A DNA stretch of 48,752 bases, taken from assembly GCA_027487695.1 (NCBI GenBank), contig JAIYDB010000077.1, positions 1 through 48,752 of the forward strand, read 5' to 3'. Under the pieces are notes generated by a model. The model worked only from the letters and a program-made list of their open reading frames with translations, did not search any database and was not told the origin of the DNA. This document shows, one piece after another, positions 40,739-48,752 of this stretch. The stretch is from Cytophagaceae bacterium (GTDB taxonomy: Bacteria > Bacteroidota > Bacteroidia > Cytophagales > Flexibacteraceae). The position numbers were made by a program, and so were the translations under genes. How positions within the stretch are numbered: position 1 is the stretch's first letter; each line of letters opens with the position of its first letter.

Positions 40739-42028
40739 TTAGTAAGGAATAGTTTCGCCGTGGGGATCGGTTTTTGGGTAATTCAATTGTTGCTCAAGCC
40801 ATTGTTCTACCTGTGGGGTAATAATATGCTCAATGGTTTCGGCATTATCGTGAATATGATCTGGCGGTAAATTCAAATAAGTAGCCAAATATAACTCCCA
40901 TAACCTGTGCAGTTTGGCTACTCGCTTGGCTTGGATAAAACCCTTATCAGTCAATTGCCAAGTGGTAGTGCCTGTTTTTCTTACCAAATAACTCCTGCGT
41001 AAAAGCCTTAATGCATAGCTTAATTCTTCAGGTTTCATAGGTCTGATTACCTGAATTTCAGCCTCTGTTTTGGCATTTTTATGAAGTTCTTCTACTTCAC
41101 CTGCATGAAAAAATGCCTTTAAAACGTTCTCCGTCAGAATTTTACGTCTGTGCTTTTGCTGGTTTAAGTATAAAAATAGGACTCCCTTTTTTGGTGCGAA
41201 GAAGAATGAAAGTATAGCTAGGCCGCTTAATACCATTACTATCCAAGGACCTGTTGGTAAACCTGGACCTACATAACTTATAAATGCCCCTGCAAAACCA
41301 CTTACAGCTCCAAGCAAGGCGGCTATCCAAATCATTTTTACTAGGCTATCGGTCCAAAATCTTGCTCCTGCTGCTGGGGTAATGAGCATTGCCGCCATTA
41401 GTACAACACCAACTGCCTGTATACCTGTTACTATGGCTAATACTGTAAGACTAGAAAGCAAAATCTCGAGGAACTTCACAGGTAAACCTAAACTCACTGC
41501 ATAGCCCTTATCGAACGAGAGCAAGGTAAACTCCTTAAAAAAGAGGAAGGTTGCCAATAGCAAAACAATTGCCAGCGAAGCAAACACAATCAAATCTGGT
41601 CCTACCAGCGATGCCGCCTGCCCAAATAAAAACTTATCTAAACCACTTTGAGAGGCCTCTCCACTCTGTTGGATGGCAGTAAGCAATACAATACCAATTC
41701 CAAAAAACACAGAAAGCACAATGGCAATGGTAGTATCTTCCTTAAGCTTGGTTTTTCGTTTTAAATAATCGGAAGCTAATAAGGAAAGCCAACCCGTTAT
41801 GAATGCCCCAATCAATAGATATATAGGGTTTTTAGTCCCCGTAAGCATAAACGATAAACAAATACCAGGCAACACGGCGTGCGCCACTGCATCGCCAGAA
41901 AGACTTCTATTTCTTAAAAAGCTAAAACAGCCTACCACCGCTGTACTTACAGCCAACAGCATAGATCCCAATACCACAAAACGGGTATTGATATCTGCAA
42001 AACTGAAAAAGGCTATTACTTGGTCCAT
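40739..42028 (-). CDS. Metal ABC permease fused to a DtxR/MntR-like repressor domain
   Basis: 429 residues. Residues 1-285 are a zinc/manganese/iron ABC permease of the ZnuB/MntB/TroC family with 8-9 helices (AVAHAVLPGICLSF; AVGVVLMAAMLITPAAGA). Residues about 291-429 are soluble and look like a whole metalloregulator: a winged helix (about 296-362, ending TTTWQLTDKGFIQA), then KLHRLWELYL (His374) and NAETIEHII (Glu397, Glu400, His401). These match the positions of MntR metal ligands His77, Glu99, Glu102 and His103. This is the domain order of chlamydial YtgCR. It is the last gene of a binding-protein / ATPase / permease operon; dprA follows after 4 bases. Confidence 0.9.
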   Translation of the reverse strand: MDQVIAFFSFADINTRFVVLGSMLLAVSTAVVGCFSFLRNRSLSGDAVAHAVLPGICLSFMLTGTKNPIYLLIGAFITGWLSLLASDYLKRKTKLKEDTTIAIVLSVFFGIGIVLLTAIQQSGEASQSGLDKFLFGQAASLVGPDLIVFASLAIVLLLATFLFFKEFTLLSFDKGYAVSLGLPVKFLEILLSSLTVLAIVTGIQAVGVVLMAAMLITPAAGARFWTDSLVKMIWIAALLGAVSGFAGAFISYVGPGLPTGPWIVMVLSGLAILSFFFAPKKGVLFLYLNQQKHRRKILTENVLKAFFHAGEVEELHKNAKTEAEIQVIRPMKPEELSYALRLLRRSYLVRKTGTTTWQLTDKGFIQAKRVAKLHRLWELYLATYLNLPPDHIHDNAETIEHIITPQVEQWLEQQLNYPKTDPHGETIPY

Positions 42029-42031
42029 TGT

Positions 42032-42820
42032 TTAGCGTTCACGAATTGGGAATTGTTCGTTTTTAAGAAGGTCGCCTATTTTGCTTAGGATGGTTAATCT
42101 ACCACCGTAAGTTTCTTGTAAAAGTTCTTTGGTGAACACCTTTTCTGAAGGACCACTAGCTACCAATTTCATATTGAGCATAATAAGCCAATCGAAATAC
42201 TCAGTTACCGTTTGCAAATCGTGGTGAACTACTAATACCGTTTTTCCTTCCGCACGCAATTCTTTTAGGAGTTCAATAATGGCTGTTTCGGTAGCCACAT
42301 CAACCCCTGCAAATGGCTCGTCCATAAAATAAACATCGGCTTGCTGTGCTAAAGCACGGGCAAGAAATACCCTTTGTTGCTGTCCACCTGAAAGTTGAGA
42401 AATTTGACGGGTAGCATAGTTAGCCATTCCCAATTTCTCCAAACTACTCATGGCAATATCACGATCTTCGGCATTTGGTTTCTTGAACAAACCTAATTTT
42501 CCGTACCTACCCATTAGCACCACATCAAAAACCGAAGCTGGGAAATCCCAATCAACCGACTCTCGCTGAGGTACATAACTAATGCGTTGTCTTACTTCCT
42601 CAAGTGGCTTATCAAATACCTTCACAAAGCCAGAAGCCATTGGTAATAAGCCCATTATGGCCTTAATCAGCGTACTTTTACCTGCCCCATTTGGACCAAT
42701 TATACCAGCAAGCACCCCTTCAGGAATGGTGATATCTACACTCCATAACACAGGTTTGCTGTTATAACTCACTGTAAGATCGTGAACTTCTAAAACTGGT
42801 TTTGGGGTATGTATAATCAT
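42032..42820 (-). CDS. Metal ABC transporter ATP-binding protein
   Basis: 262 residues. Walker A GIIGPNGAGKSTLIKAI, Q-loop region YVPQRESVDWDFP (the ESVDWDFP form is typical of Mn/Zn/Fe importers), signature LSGGQQQR, Walker B VYFMDEPFAGVD and switch His in LVVHHDLQ. It powers the permease encoded 3 bases downstream. The operon order binding protein, ATPase, permease is complete. Metal specificity cannot be read from this subunit. Confidence 0.93.
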   Translation of the reverse strand: MIIHTPKPVLEVHDLTVSYNSKPVLWSVDITIPEGVLAGIIGPNGAGKSTLIKAIMGLLPMASGFVKVFDKPLEEVRQRISYVPQRESVDWDFPASVFDVVLMGRYGKLGLFKKPNAEDRDIAMSSLEKLGMANYATRQISQLSGGQQQRVFLARALAQQADVYFMDEPFAGVDVATETAIIELLKELRAEGKTVLVVHHDLQTVTEYFDWLIMLNMKLVASGPSEKVFTKELLQETYGGRLTILSKIGDLLKNEQFPIRER

Positions 42821-42826
42821 TAGAAA

Positions 42827-43774
42827 CTACTTTAAGGCCGAAACTATCACTTGGGTATTATATTTTACCATACCAATATAGGTACCTTCTGGTTTATCGG
42901 CTGCGCCAAGTGCATCTGAATATAATGTGCCACCTATTTTTACTGGCCAGCCCTTGCTTTTGCAACCTACCAATACCGCATTGATTGCTCTGCCAGAAAC
43001 ACTGCTTTCAACAAATATGGCTTTGATTTTTTTTGATACTATGTAATTAACAAGACTATTCACATCAGACAAACCATAATCAGTTAGGGTACTGATTCCT
43101 TGCAATCCTCTCACCTCCATATGATAAGCCTTGCCAAAATAGCCAAAAGCATCGTGAGCAGTAATTAGAATTCGACGTTTCTTTTCAATAGTTCCTATAG
43201 ATTGTAATACTTCCTGATGCAGAGCCATTAACTGTTGTTCGTAAACCAATCTGTTTTGTTTGAATTGTTCTGCAAATTCAGGGGCATTTTTTGAAAGCGT
43301 TTCTTCTACAACTTTGGCAGTTTTAAGCCATAAGACAACATCAAACCAAATATGAGGATCGTAAGAGCCGCCAAAATCTGCAGTGGCGTGCAGTAATTCT
43401 TTAGGCAAACTTTCTCCTAGTGGTACCGTTGTGCGCTTGTTTTCTATCTTATGGAGAGTTTCTGTCATCTTACCTTCTAAGTGAAGCCCATTATAAAAGA
43501 TGATTTGCGCTCTGGCAATTTTCAGTAAATCGTTTTGAGATACTTTATACAAATGCGGGTCAACTCCCGGACCCATTAAGGTTTCGCAAGTTACATTTTT
43601 ACCGCCGATAGCCTTAACCATATCGGCAACAATACCTGTTGTAGCCAATACTGTAATAGGTTGCCCCGGCGCTCTAACACGAGTTGCTGGTCTGCAAACT
43701 GAAAACAGCAAAGCAATACCTATTACAAATAGGCTTAAGCAGTACTTATTTAAACTATTTATTTTGGTACTCAT
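42827..43774 (-). CDS. Metal ABC transporter substrate-binding protein (ZnuA/TroA type)
   Basis: 315 residues. The N-terminal hydrophobic segment ends in LLFSVC (Cys27), an imperfect lipobox, so it is probably a lipoprotein. Cluster A-I fold: TVLATTGIVADMVKAIGG, metal ligand His in GPGVDPHLYKVSQND, second His in YDPHIWFDV, and later ILITAHDAFGYFGKAY and AIFVESSVSG, which supply the third and fourth ligands. There is no His-rich loop, which leans away from the typical zinc-only ZnuA. It captures a divalent metal in the periplasm. First gene of the importer operon. Confidence 0.9.
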   Translation of the reverse strand: MSTKINSLNKYCLSLFVIGIALLFSVCRPATRVRAPGQPITVLATTGIVADMVKAIGGKNVTCETLMGPGVDPHLYKVSQNDLLKIARAQIIFYNGLHLEGKMTETLHKIENKRTTVPLGESLPKELLHATADFGGSYDPHIWFDVVLWLKTAKVVEETLSKNAPEFAEQFKQNRLVYEQQLMALHQEVLQSIGTIEKKRRILITAHDAFGYFGKAYHMEVRGLQGISTLTDYGLSDVNSLVNYIVSKKIKAIFVESSVSGRAINAVLVGCKSKGWPVKIGGTLYSDALGAADKPEGTYIGMVKYNTQVIVSALK

Positions 43775-43841
43775 TTCAGTGCAAGTTACTACGAAACATA
43801 ATGTCTGAATTAAAATAAAAACTCCTACAATGTTTTAAGTA

Positions 43842-43872
43842 TTGCAATAAACACTGCCTTTGCTTAGTTTTG
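43842..43872 (+). promoter_or_regulatory. Consensus promoter of the TonB-like gene, overlapping a palindrome
   Basis: TTG (43842-43844), 20-base spacer, TAGTTTTG (43865-43872). Predicted start near 43879, leader of about 43 bases. The -33 element lies within the palindrome TATTGCAATA (43840-43849), which could be an operator shared with the divergent metal-importer operon. Confidence 0.7.
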
Positions 43873-43921
43873 ATGTTGAGGCGAAACTAAAAATTGTATT
43901 TTTACCTCATAAAACGATCAA

Positions 43922-44740
43922 ATGTCGCCAGCAGAAAATCTAAACCGATATAAAAGTGCAGCCATAACAGTAGGCATACACCTACTATTACTTTTGGCTT
44001 GTGCCTATTTATTTGGTGTAAAACCGCCGAACCCTCCCCTGCCCGATTATGGTGTAGAGGTAAACTTTGGTTTAGAAACAGAAGGCTTTGGCGATGTACA
44101 AGGTGTTGGTCCAGCCTCTGAAACAGTGACTGATGTTGCTAATGCAGAAGCTGTAAACAGTACTGAAGCCCCACAAGATGCTAGTCCTGAGGCAGTAAGC
44201 TCCACTTCAGATGCGGATAACGTAAACACAACAACCAATCCTGAAAGTCCGGTTGCCATTAAAGAAACCAATACCGCTAACAAACCAAAAGAAACCGGTA
44301 CCGGTACCGCTGAAAAAAATGTAAAGCCTGCTGTAGAATACAATGGTAATCCAGCAAATGGCGGCAACAATAACGGTAACAAAGCAGGCACAGTTGGCGA
44401 TATGGGCAACCCTAAAGGTGATATGAGTTCCTTAAACTACGAGGGCAATCCTGGAAAAGGTGGTAAAGGCGCCTCGTTACAAATTTCTGGTTGGAAATGG
44501 GATGAGGCTCCTAAAAAGGCTGACCCTTTTGATGAAACGGGTAAAATTGTCTTTGAAATAAAAGTAGATAGGGATGGCAATATTGCCAATATTAGAGTGG
44601 TAGAAAAAACGGTAAGTCCCAATGTGGTAGAGTTCTACAAGAACCAAGTTGAAGAACTCACCTTCACGAAGACCCGTGACAATGCCGATGCTGCTGAGTT
44701 TTCAACTGGCAGAATTACATTCGTTATACAAGGTAAATAA
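43922..44740 (+). CDS. TonB/TolA-like energy transducer
   Basis: 272 residues. One N-terminal membrane helix (about 13-33; AITVGIHLLLLLACAYLFG) is followed by an acidic and Asn/Gly/Thr/Pro-rich periplasmic spacer of about 150 residues. A C-terminal domain (about 205-272) contains KIVFEIKVDRDGNIANIRVVEKT and a final GRITFVIQGK. Bacteroidota proteins of this form usually follow exbB/exbD and act as TonB-like partners, passing proton-motive energy to outer-membrane receptors. No exbB or exbD is adjacent here. It has its own consensus promoter. Divergent from the metal importer. Confidence 0.75.
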   Translation: MSPAENLNRYKSAAITVGIHLLLLLACAYLFGVKPPNPPLPDYGVEVNFGLETEGFGDVQGVGPASETVTDVANAEAVNSTEAPQDASPEAVSSTSDADNVNTTTNPESPVAIKETNTANKPKETGTGTAEKNVKPAVEYNGNPANGGNNNGNKAGTVGDMGNPKGDMSSLNYEGNPGKGGKGASLQISGWKWDEAPKKADPFDETGKIVFEIKVDRDGNIANIRVVEKTVSPNVVEFYKNQVEELTFTKTRDNADAAEFSTGRITFVIQGK

Positions 44741-44795
44741 AGGATTGCTGAACATTTGGCGTGGATAGGGTGTTTTTAGAAAAACTAAAATCCGA

Positions 44796-45323
44796 ATGAT
44801 TACTTTAATAAGCGGTACTAACCGTCAGAATTCAAGAACCAGAGCCATTACTAATATTTATCAGTCTGTTTTAGAAGGCAAAGGAGCTGAAACACAAATT
44901 GTTGATTTAGCAGAAATACTTCCTTCTGATATTATTCCTAACGGATTATATGCCAATTCAGGCAAACACGAAGATTTTAACGCAGTTAGGGAACTGATGT
45001 GGGATGCTCAAAAATTCGTTTTTGTAGTTCCTGAATACAATGGTTCGTTCCCTGGTGTACTGAAAGTATTTATTGATGCCCTTAAATTCCCTGGAACTTT
45101 TACCGATAAAAAGGCAGGTTTAATTGGTTTAGGTAGTGGTGTACAAGGTGCCGTATTAGCGATGAGCCACCTAACCGATATTTTTGCTTATTTGAATATG
45201 AGTACTCTAGGTTTTAAACCTAAACTTGCAGCTATTGATAAGCACTTAGCTAATGGTGAAATTACAAATGAGTTATATACTACTATGCTGCACCAACACG
45301 CTGAAAAAATGATTAACTACTAA
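44796..45323 (+). CDS. NAD(P)H-dependent FMN reductase family protein
   Basis: 175 residues, flavodoxin-like. FMN phosphate loop ISGTNRQNSRTRAI, central FVFVVPEYNGSFPGVLKVFIDAL, and the third loop GLGSGVQGAV are visible. The family (including chromate and quinone reductases) transfers electrons from NAD(P)H via FMN; the acceptor cannot be predicted. It lies 55 bases after the TonB-like gene and converges on the ABC ATPase gene. Confidence 0.88.
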   Translation: MITLISGTNRQNSRTRAITNIYQSVLEGKGAETQIVDLAEILPSDIIPNGLYANSGKHEDFNAVRELMWDAQKFVFVVPEYNGSFPGVLKVFIDALKFPGTFTDKKAGLIGLGSGVQGAVLAMSHLTDIFAYLNMSTLGFKPKLAAIDKHLANGEITNELYTTMLHQHAEKMINY

Positions 45324-45332
45324 ACTGCTTTA

Positions 45333-45379
45333 AATGAAAGATAGCAGGGTTTTATAAAGCAACCTTACCATCTTTCATT
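45333..45379. terminator. Hairpin between the convergent FMN reductase and ABC ATPase genes
   Basis: AATGAAAGAT (45333-45342) pairs with ATCTTTCATT (45370-45379), with a nested GGTT/AACC stem. Its right arm lies in the last codons of the ATPase gene. No T run follows on either strand, so termination is uncertain. Confidence 0.4.
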
Positions 45380-46026
45380 ACAATTTTTCTATCAGTTCTA
45401 TCAGCAATATCAGGGTCGTGGGTCACAATCACGATGGTCTGGTTGTGGTTTGCTGATAGCTCCTTAAATATATCAAACACCATAGCACTGTTGGCGCTAT
45501 CTAAGTTACCTGTAGGTTCATCGCCAAAAATAATTCTTGGTTCGTTTATAAGCGCTCTTGCAATTGCCACTCGTTGTTGCTGACCTCCGCTGAGCATACT
45601 TGCCTTTTTAATCGCTTGAGATTTCAGACCTAAGATATCAAGCTTCTGCAAAGCCATTTCTTCAATCTGGTCTTCATCAAACTTAGCCAATTTTAAGGCT
45701 GGAAGGCAAACATTTTCCAGCACTGTAAATTCTGGAAGTAAATAATGAAACTGAAAAACAAACCCGATAGAGGCATTTCTGAAAGCAGCTAACTGGTTTT
45801 TACTTAGTTTTTTTAAATCTGAACCAGCTACCGAAATTCTGCCAGTATAATCAGTATCTAAGGTAGAAAGCACATAAAGTAATGTACTCTTCCCACTACC
45901 AGATTGCCCCACGATAGAAACAAATTCACCTTCTTCAATTTGAACTGAAACATCTATAAGCGCGTGAAAATCTTCCGCACCCTTATACCACTTGTTCAAT
46001 TTATCGGTTTCAATAATAACTGGCAA
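45352..46026 (-). CDS. LolD/MacB-type ABC transporter ATP-binding protein
   Basis: 224 residues. Walker A GQSGSGKSTLL, Q-loop FVFQFHYLLPEFT (the LLPEFT form is typical of LolD), signature LSGGQQQR, Walker B IIFGDEPTGNLD, His switch IVTHDPD. It should power an FtsX-type permease in lipoprotein release (LolCDE) or MacB-like export. No permease is next to it. The adaptor-permease pair at 19743-22111 lacks an ATPase, and the two may work together (inference). A short hairpin CCTGCA-AAA-TGCAGG lies 22 bases upstream of its start. Confidence 0.88.
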   Translation of the reverse strand: MPVIIETDKLNKWYKGAEDFHALIDVSVQIEEGEFVSIVGQSGSGKSTLLYVLSTLDTDYTGRISVAGSDLKKLSKNQLAAFRNASIGFVFQFHYLLPEFTVLENVCLPALKLAKFDEDQIEEMALQKLDILGLKSQAIKKASMLSGGQQQRVAIARALINEPRIIFGDEPTGNLDSANSAMVFDIFKELSANHNQTIVIVTHDPDIADRTDRKIVMKDGKVAL

Positions 46027-46170
46027 GGCAATTAAATGCTTAATGAGCCTGCAAAATGCAGGAAAATCATAAGTAATTGAAAGTTTAATGCCAAATAGCC
46101 TCCTATTTTTTGGCGATTTTGCTCACAATCATTTAATTGCGGCACACAATTTAAGATCACCGAATTAATA

Positions 46171-47085
46171 ATGGGAGCTAACGAACTTTATCTGGGTATA
46201 GATGTAGGCGGAAATCACGTAAAAATGGGCTTTGTAGATAAGCAGGGAAATATTAGTGATTTCATTAGTCATTCTACTGCAGAATGGAAAGCAACAAATG
46301 ATTTTACCCAAAAGTTAATCGAAACTATAGCCTTTAGGTTAATAAACCATAAAAATGTAACTAAGGTAGGTATAGGCTTACCTGGTACCATTAATAAAGA
46401 ACGTACAACACCAATTGAAATACCTAGCATACCAGAATTGAATGGAGTAAACATCCATGGAAGGTTATCTGAAGCAATGCCCGATAGGCAGTTTTTCCTT
46501 GAAAACGATGCTAATGCAGCTGCTCTAGGCGAATACCACTATGCAAATGTGCCCCTTCCAGAAGATTTTCTTTTCATTACACTTGGCACAGGTATAGGAA
46601 GCGCAGCTATTATGGACAAGAAATTATTCATTGGCGGCTCTGGCAATGCTATGGAGTTAGGGCATATTGTTTCAAGAAATCATCACCGCTTGGAGCAAAA
46701 TATAGGTAAGCAAGGTATTCTTAATCTAGCCGCTGAGCGTTTAGAGCAATTTAAAGGACATACTGTAATCCCAAGAGATCAGCCAATTTCAGCCACTAAA
46801 ATGGTAGTTGCAGCAGAAACAGGCGATGTTTTTTGCAAACAACTATTCTTTGAAGTAGGTCAAATTTTAGGAGAAGGATTAGTTGCCGCAATAAGGGTAT
46901 TAGATATCGGGCATATTATCATAGGAGGCGGACTTTCAGCAAGTTTCGATTTCATTATGCCAGGTGTAATGCAAGAATTGAACTATTATCTAACTCCATA
47001 TTACCTTAATAAGCTATTTATAAATAAAGCTGTTTTAGGTAACGATGCAGGCCTATTAGGCGCAGCTTCGCTTTGTAACCAATAA
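46171..47085 (+). CDS. ROK-family sugar kinase
   Basis: 304 residues. ATP-phosphate loop LGIDVGGNHVKMG, substrate region ENDANAAALGEYHY with the catalytic Asp, second phosphate loop FITLGTGIGSAAI, and the ROK-typical ELGHI. The CxCGxxGC zinc motif of many ROK members is missing: at the usual place the sequence reads HHRLEQNIGKQG. It probably phosphorylates glucose or a related hexose with ATP; a regulator role is unlikely since there is no HTH. It lies 29 bases before cca. Confidence 0.87.
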   Translation: MGANELYLGIDVGGNHVKMGFVDKQGNISDFISHSTAEWKATNDFTQKLIETIAFRLINHKNVTKVGIGLPGTINKERTTPIEIPSIPELNGVNIHGRLSEAMPDRQFFLENDANAAALGEYHYANVPLPEDFLFITLGTGIGSAAIMDKKLFIGGSGNAMELGHIVSRNHHRLEQNIGKQGILNLAAERLEQFKGHTVIPRDQPISATKMVVAAETGDVFCKQLFFEVGQILGEGLVAAIRVLDIGHIIIGGGLSASFDFIMPGVMQELNYYLTPYYLNKLFINKAVLGNDAGLLGAASLCNQ

Positions 47086-47114
47086 TTAAACAGTAGTATT
47101 CCTTAGTTTTGTGA

Positions 47115-48599
47115 ATGAATTTCACGCCTGAACTCCAACAACATTCCATATTTGCCACCATTGCAGACGCTGCAAGATTAACAGGATATGAAACTTATGT
47201 TGTTGGAGGTTGGGTTAGAGACCTTCTATTAAAGAGAGAAAACAAGAAAGATATTGATTTTGTATGCGTTGGCTCAGGAATTGAGCTAGCATCAGTAGCG
47301 GCAAGTATGCTACCAGGAGCCGTACAAGTTCATGTGTATAAGACCTTTGGCACTGCTCAATTCAATTATCAAGGTTGCGATTACGAGTTTGTAGGTGCCA
47401 GAAAAGAAAGCTACAATCACAATAGCCGAAAACCTATTGTAGAAGATGGCACACTAGACGATGACCAAAAACGTAGAGATTTCTCCATTAACGCCCTAGC
47501 TATCAGTCTTAACAAGGAAAACTACGGCAATCTTATTGATCCATTTGGAGGCATAGCCGATTTAAAGCGGAAGATGATTAAAACTCCGCTTGAACCTAAT
47601 CTCACTTTTTCAGACGATCCTTTACGAATGATGCGAGCCATAAGGTTCGCTAGTCAGCTTGAATTTGACATTCACCCAGATACTTGGGAAGGAATTACCC
47701 AAAACCTCCATCGGTTTGAAATACTTTCTATGGAGCGGGTAATCACAGAGTTTAACAAAATTCTACTTTCAAAAAAGCCAAGCTATGGTTTTAAGTTACT
47801 GTATCATAGTGGTTTACTTGGCAAATTCTTTCCAGAGTTTATAGACTTATTGGGCGCCGCCAATATGGAAGGCAAAACCCATAAAGATAATTTTTACCAT
47901 ACACTTGAAGTATTAGACAACGTAAGTCAGGTTAGCGACGATTTGTGGCTACGTTGGGCAGCTGTTTTACACGATATAGCAAAACCAGCCACTAAAAGAT
48001 TTGATTCTAAAGTAGGTTGGACATTTCACGGTCACGAGGAACGGGGTGCTAGAATGGTGAAAAAGCTGTTTGCCCGTTTTAAACTACCTTTAAATGAAAA
48101 GATGAAAAAGGTAGAAAGGCTGGTTAGAATGCACCTGCGTCCTATTGCATTAGTAAACGACGGAGTAACAGAATCGGCAATACGCAGGGTAATGTTTGAA
48201 GCAGGAGAAGATTTAGAAGATCTAATGCTGCTTTGCAGAGCCGATGTAACGACGAAGAACCCAAATAAGGCAGCCAAGTACCTACGTAATTTTGATTTGG
48301 TAGAAATCAAAATGAGGGAGGTAGAAGCCGCCGATAGTTTGAGGAATTTTCAGCCAGTAATTTCAGGACTACATATAATGCGTGCTTTTGGGTTAAATGC
48401 AGGTCCTGAAGTGGGGCATATTAAAGATGCAGTTAGGAATGGGATATTAGATGGAGAAGTTTTGAATGAATTTGAGCCAGCTTATGAATACATGCTTAAG
48501 GTAGCTGCCGCCATAAATAGGCACCCGCTTACTGAATTCACAAAAGCAGAAAAATTTTTAGCAGCGTACCCACCTGAAAATGAGGCAGAAGAAAATTAA
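47115..48599 (+). CDS. cca: CCA-adding tRNA nucleotidyltransferase with HD domain
   Basis: 494 residues. The nucleotidyltransferase core has VVGGWVRDLL and the DxD metal pair in KKDIDFVCVG; RRDFSINALA and DPLRMMRAIRFASQ follow. A C-terminal HD phosphohydrolase domain has WAAVLHDIAKP and TFHGHEERGA. It builds or repairs the 3' CCA of tRNAs; a poly(A) polymerase role is possible for this family. The ATG at 47115 is the only plausible start. It follows the ROK gene by 29 bases. Confidence 0.93.
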   Translation: MNFTPELQQHSIFATIADAARLTGYETYVVGGWVRDLLLKRENKKDIDFVCVGSGIELASVAASMLPGAVQVHVYKTFGTAQFNYQGCDYEFVGARKESYNHNSRKPIVEDGTLDDDQKRRDFSINALAISLNKENYGNLIDPFGGIADLKRKMIKTPLEPNLTFSDDPLRMMRAIRFASQLEFDIHPDTWEGITQNLHRFEILSMERVITEFNKILLSKKPSYGFKLLYHSGLLGKFFPEFIDLLGAANMEGKTHKDNFYHTLEVLDNVSQVSDDLWLRWAAVLHDIAKPATKRFDSKVGWTFHGHEERGARMVKKLFARFKLPLNEKMKKVERLVRMHLRPIALVNDGVTESAIRRVMFEAGEDLEDLMLLCRADVTTKNPNKAAKYLRNFDLVEIKMREVEAADSLRNFQPVISGLHIMRAFGLNAGPEVGHIKDAVRNGILDGEVLNEFEPAYEYMLKVAAAINRHPLTEFTKAEKFLAAYPPENEAEEN

Positions 48600-48634
48600 T
48601 TTAAATATTACCCAAAGTTTTCTTGTGCTCTTCC

Positions 48635-48664
48635 TTGCACTATCAAACTCTTTTCCTACCTTTG
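48635..48664 (+). promoter_or_regulatory. Consensus promoter directed out of the window
   Basis: TTG (48635-48637), 19-base spacer, TACCTTTG (48657-48664). The predicted start is near 48671. The following 80 bases up to the window end are purine-rich with no start codon followed by an obvious gene. The exact consensus and untranslated leader would suit a stable RNA operon or a highly expressed gene just outside, but the product cannot be seen. Confidence 0.8.
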
Positions 48665-48752
48665 CAATCCCAACAGCAACCAAGGGGGCTGAAAAAAGGG
48701 ATTAAAACTTCAAACGGAAGGTTTAAGCGAGTGAAAAAGTTGAGGTTACTGC

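Noticed and set aside
44047-44409. Minus-strand 120-residue frame inside the TonB-like gene
   Set aside because: A shadow of the low-complexity spacer; rich in Ser/Val/Pro without domain or start signals.
47104-47111. TAGTTTTG as the promoter -7 box of cca
   Set aside because: The predicted start of transcription (about 47118) would fall after the only plausible ATG (47115), and no -33 TTG is present.
1-48752. CRISPR array, prophage, insertion sequence or integration site
   Set aside because: No regularly spaced repeats, transposase, integrase, phage structural genes or tRNA-flanking duplications were seen; genes are mostly conserved chromosomal types.

Overview
The window is a chromosomal segment of a gliding-lineage member of the phylum Bacteroidota. 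Support for this: a gldB gene, a DUF6089-type beta-barrel gene, the miaB / sigma-54 activator / lptE / TPR / secG gene string, a 29-residue COX24-type basic protein gene, AT-rich intergenic DNA, almost no Shine-Dalgarno sequences, and several promoters of the Bacteroidota form TTG-N19/20-TAnnTTTG. Order or genus cannot be fixed from what is visible. No tRNA, rRNA, CRISPR array, insertion sequence, prophage or integrase was seen, and no gene-free stretch exceeds about 300 bases, so most of the window reads as conserved core genome.

Layout. 1-5.0 kb (minus): truncated YfhO-type membrane protein, gldB, RNase G (rng), a 29-residue COX24/mS38-like protein, a membrane-anchored TPR protein and an HU protein. 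5.1-10.5 kb (plus): mutY-ssb, a lipoprotein and a small secreted protein of unknown function, a UbiA prenyltransferase, hpt and adk, with a 49-residue membrane protein on the opposite strand. 10.5-18.0 kb (minus): paaD-paaC of phenylacetyl-CoA epoxidase, a short membrane protein, a PadR / TonB-C-like / PspC module with its own promoter, then PAP2 - GT39 - SixA - MerR. 18.1-24.6 kb: Ldh-family dehydrogenase (plus), then minus-strand GH31, HlyD-type adaptor, FtsX-type permease and rnhB.

24.7-29.9 kb (plus): miaB, a sigma-54 activator without a receiver domain, lptE, an acidic TPR-ended protein and secG, ending in a strong terminator. 29.9-34.7 kb: an SDR gene coupled to an unknown gene, an S1/P1-type zinc phospholipase/nuclease coupled to a HupE/UreJ membrane protein, and two beta-barrel genes. 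34.8-43.8 kb (minus): nadK, CBS protein, alpha/beta hydrolase, pabA/trpG, cvpA, alkaline phosphatase, dprA, and a metal ABC importer (permease, ATPase, binding protein). 43.9-48.6 kb: TonB-like protein, FMN reductase, LolD-type ATPase, ROK kinase and a CCA-adding enzyme, followed by a consensus promoter firing out of the window.

The most interesting points are: the metal-importer permease carrying a C-terminal DtxR/MntR-like repressor domain (compare chlamydial YtgCR); a 15-base A tract inside the alkaline phosphatase gene; an S1/P1-type enzyme whose predicted mature N-terminus would begin with the zinc-binding Trp and which is coupled to a HupE/UreJ gene; a PadR gene with an inverted repeat between its own promoter boxes; a possible distant psi (HolD)-like protein; and paaC-paaD separated from the rest of the paa set. 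Several genes appear to use TTG or GTG starts. For many others an internal ATG is preferred over the longest reading frame.
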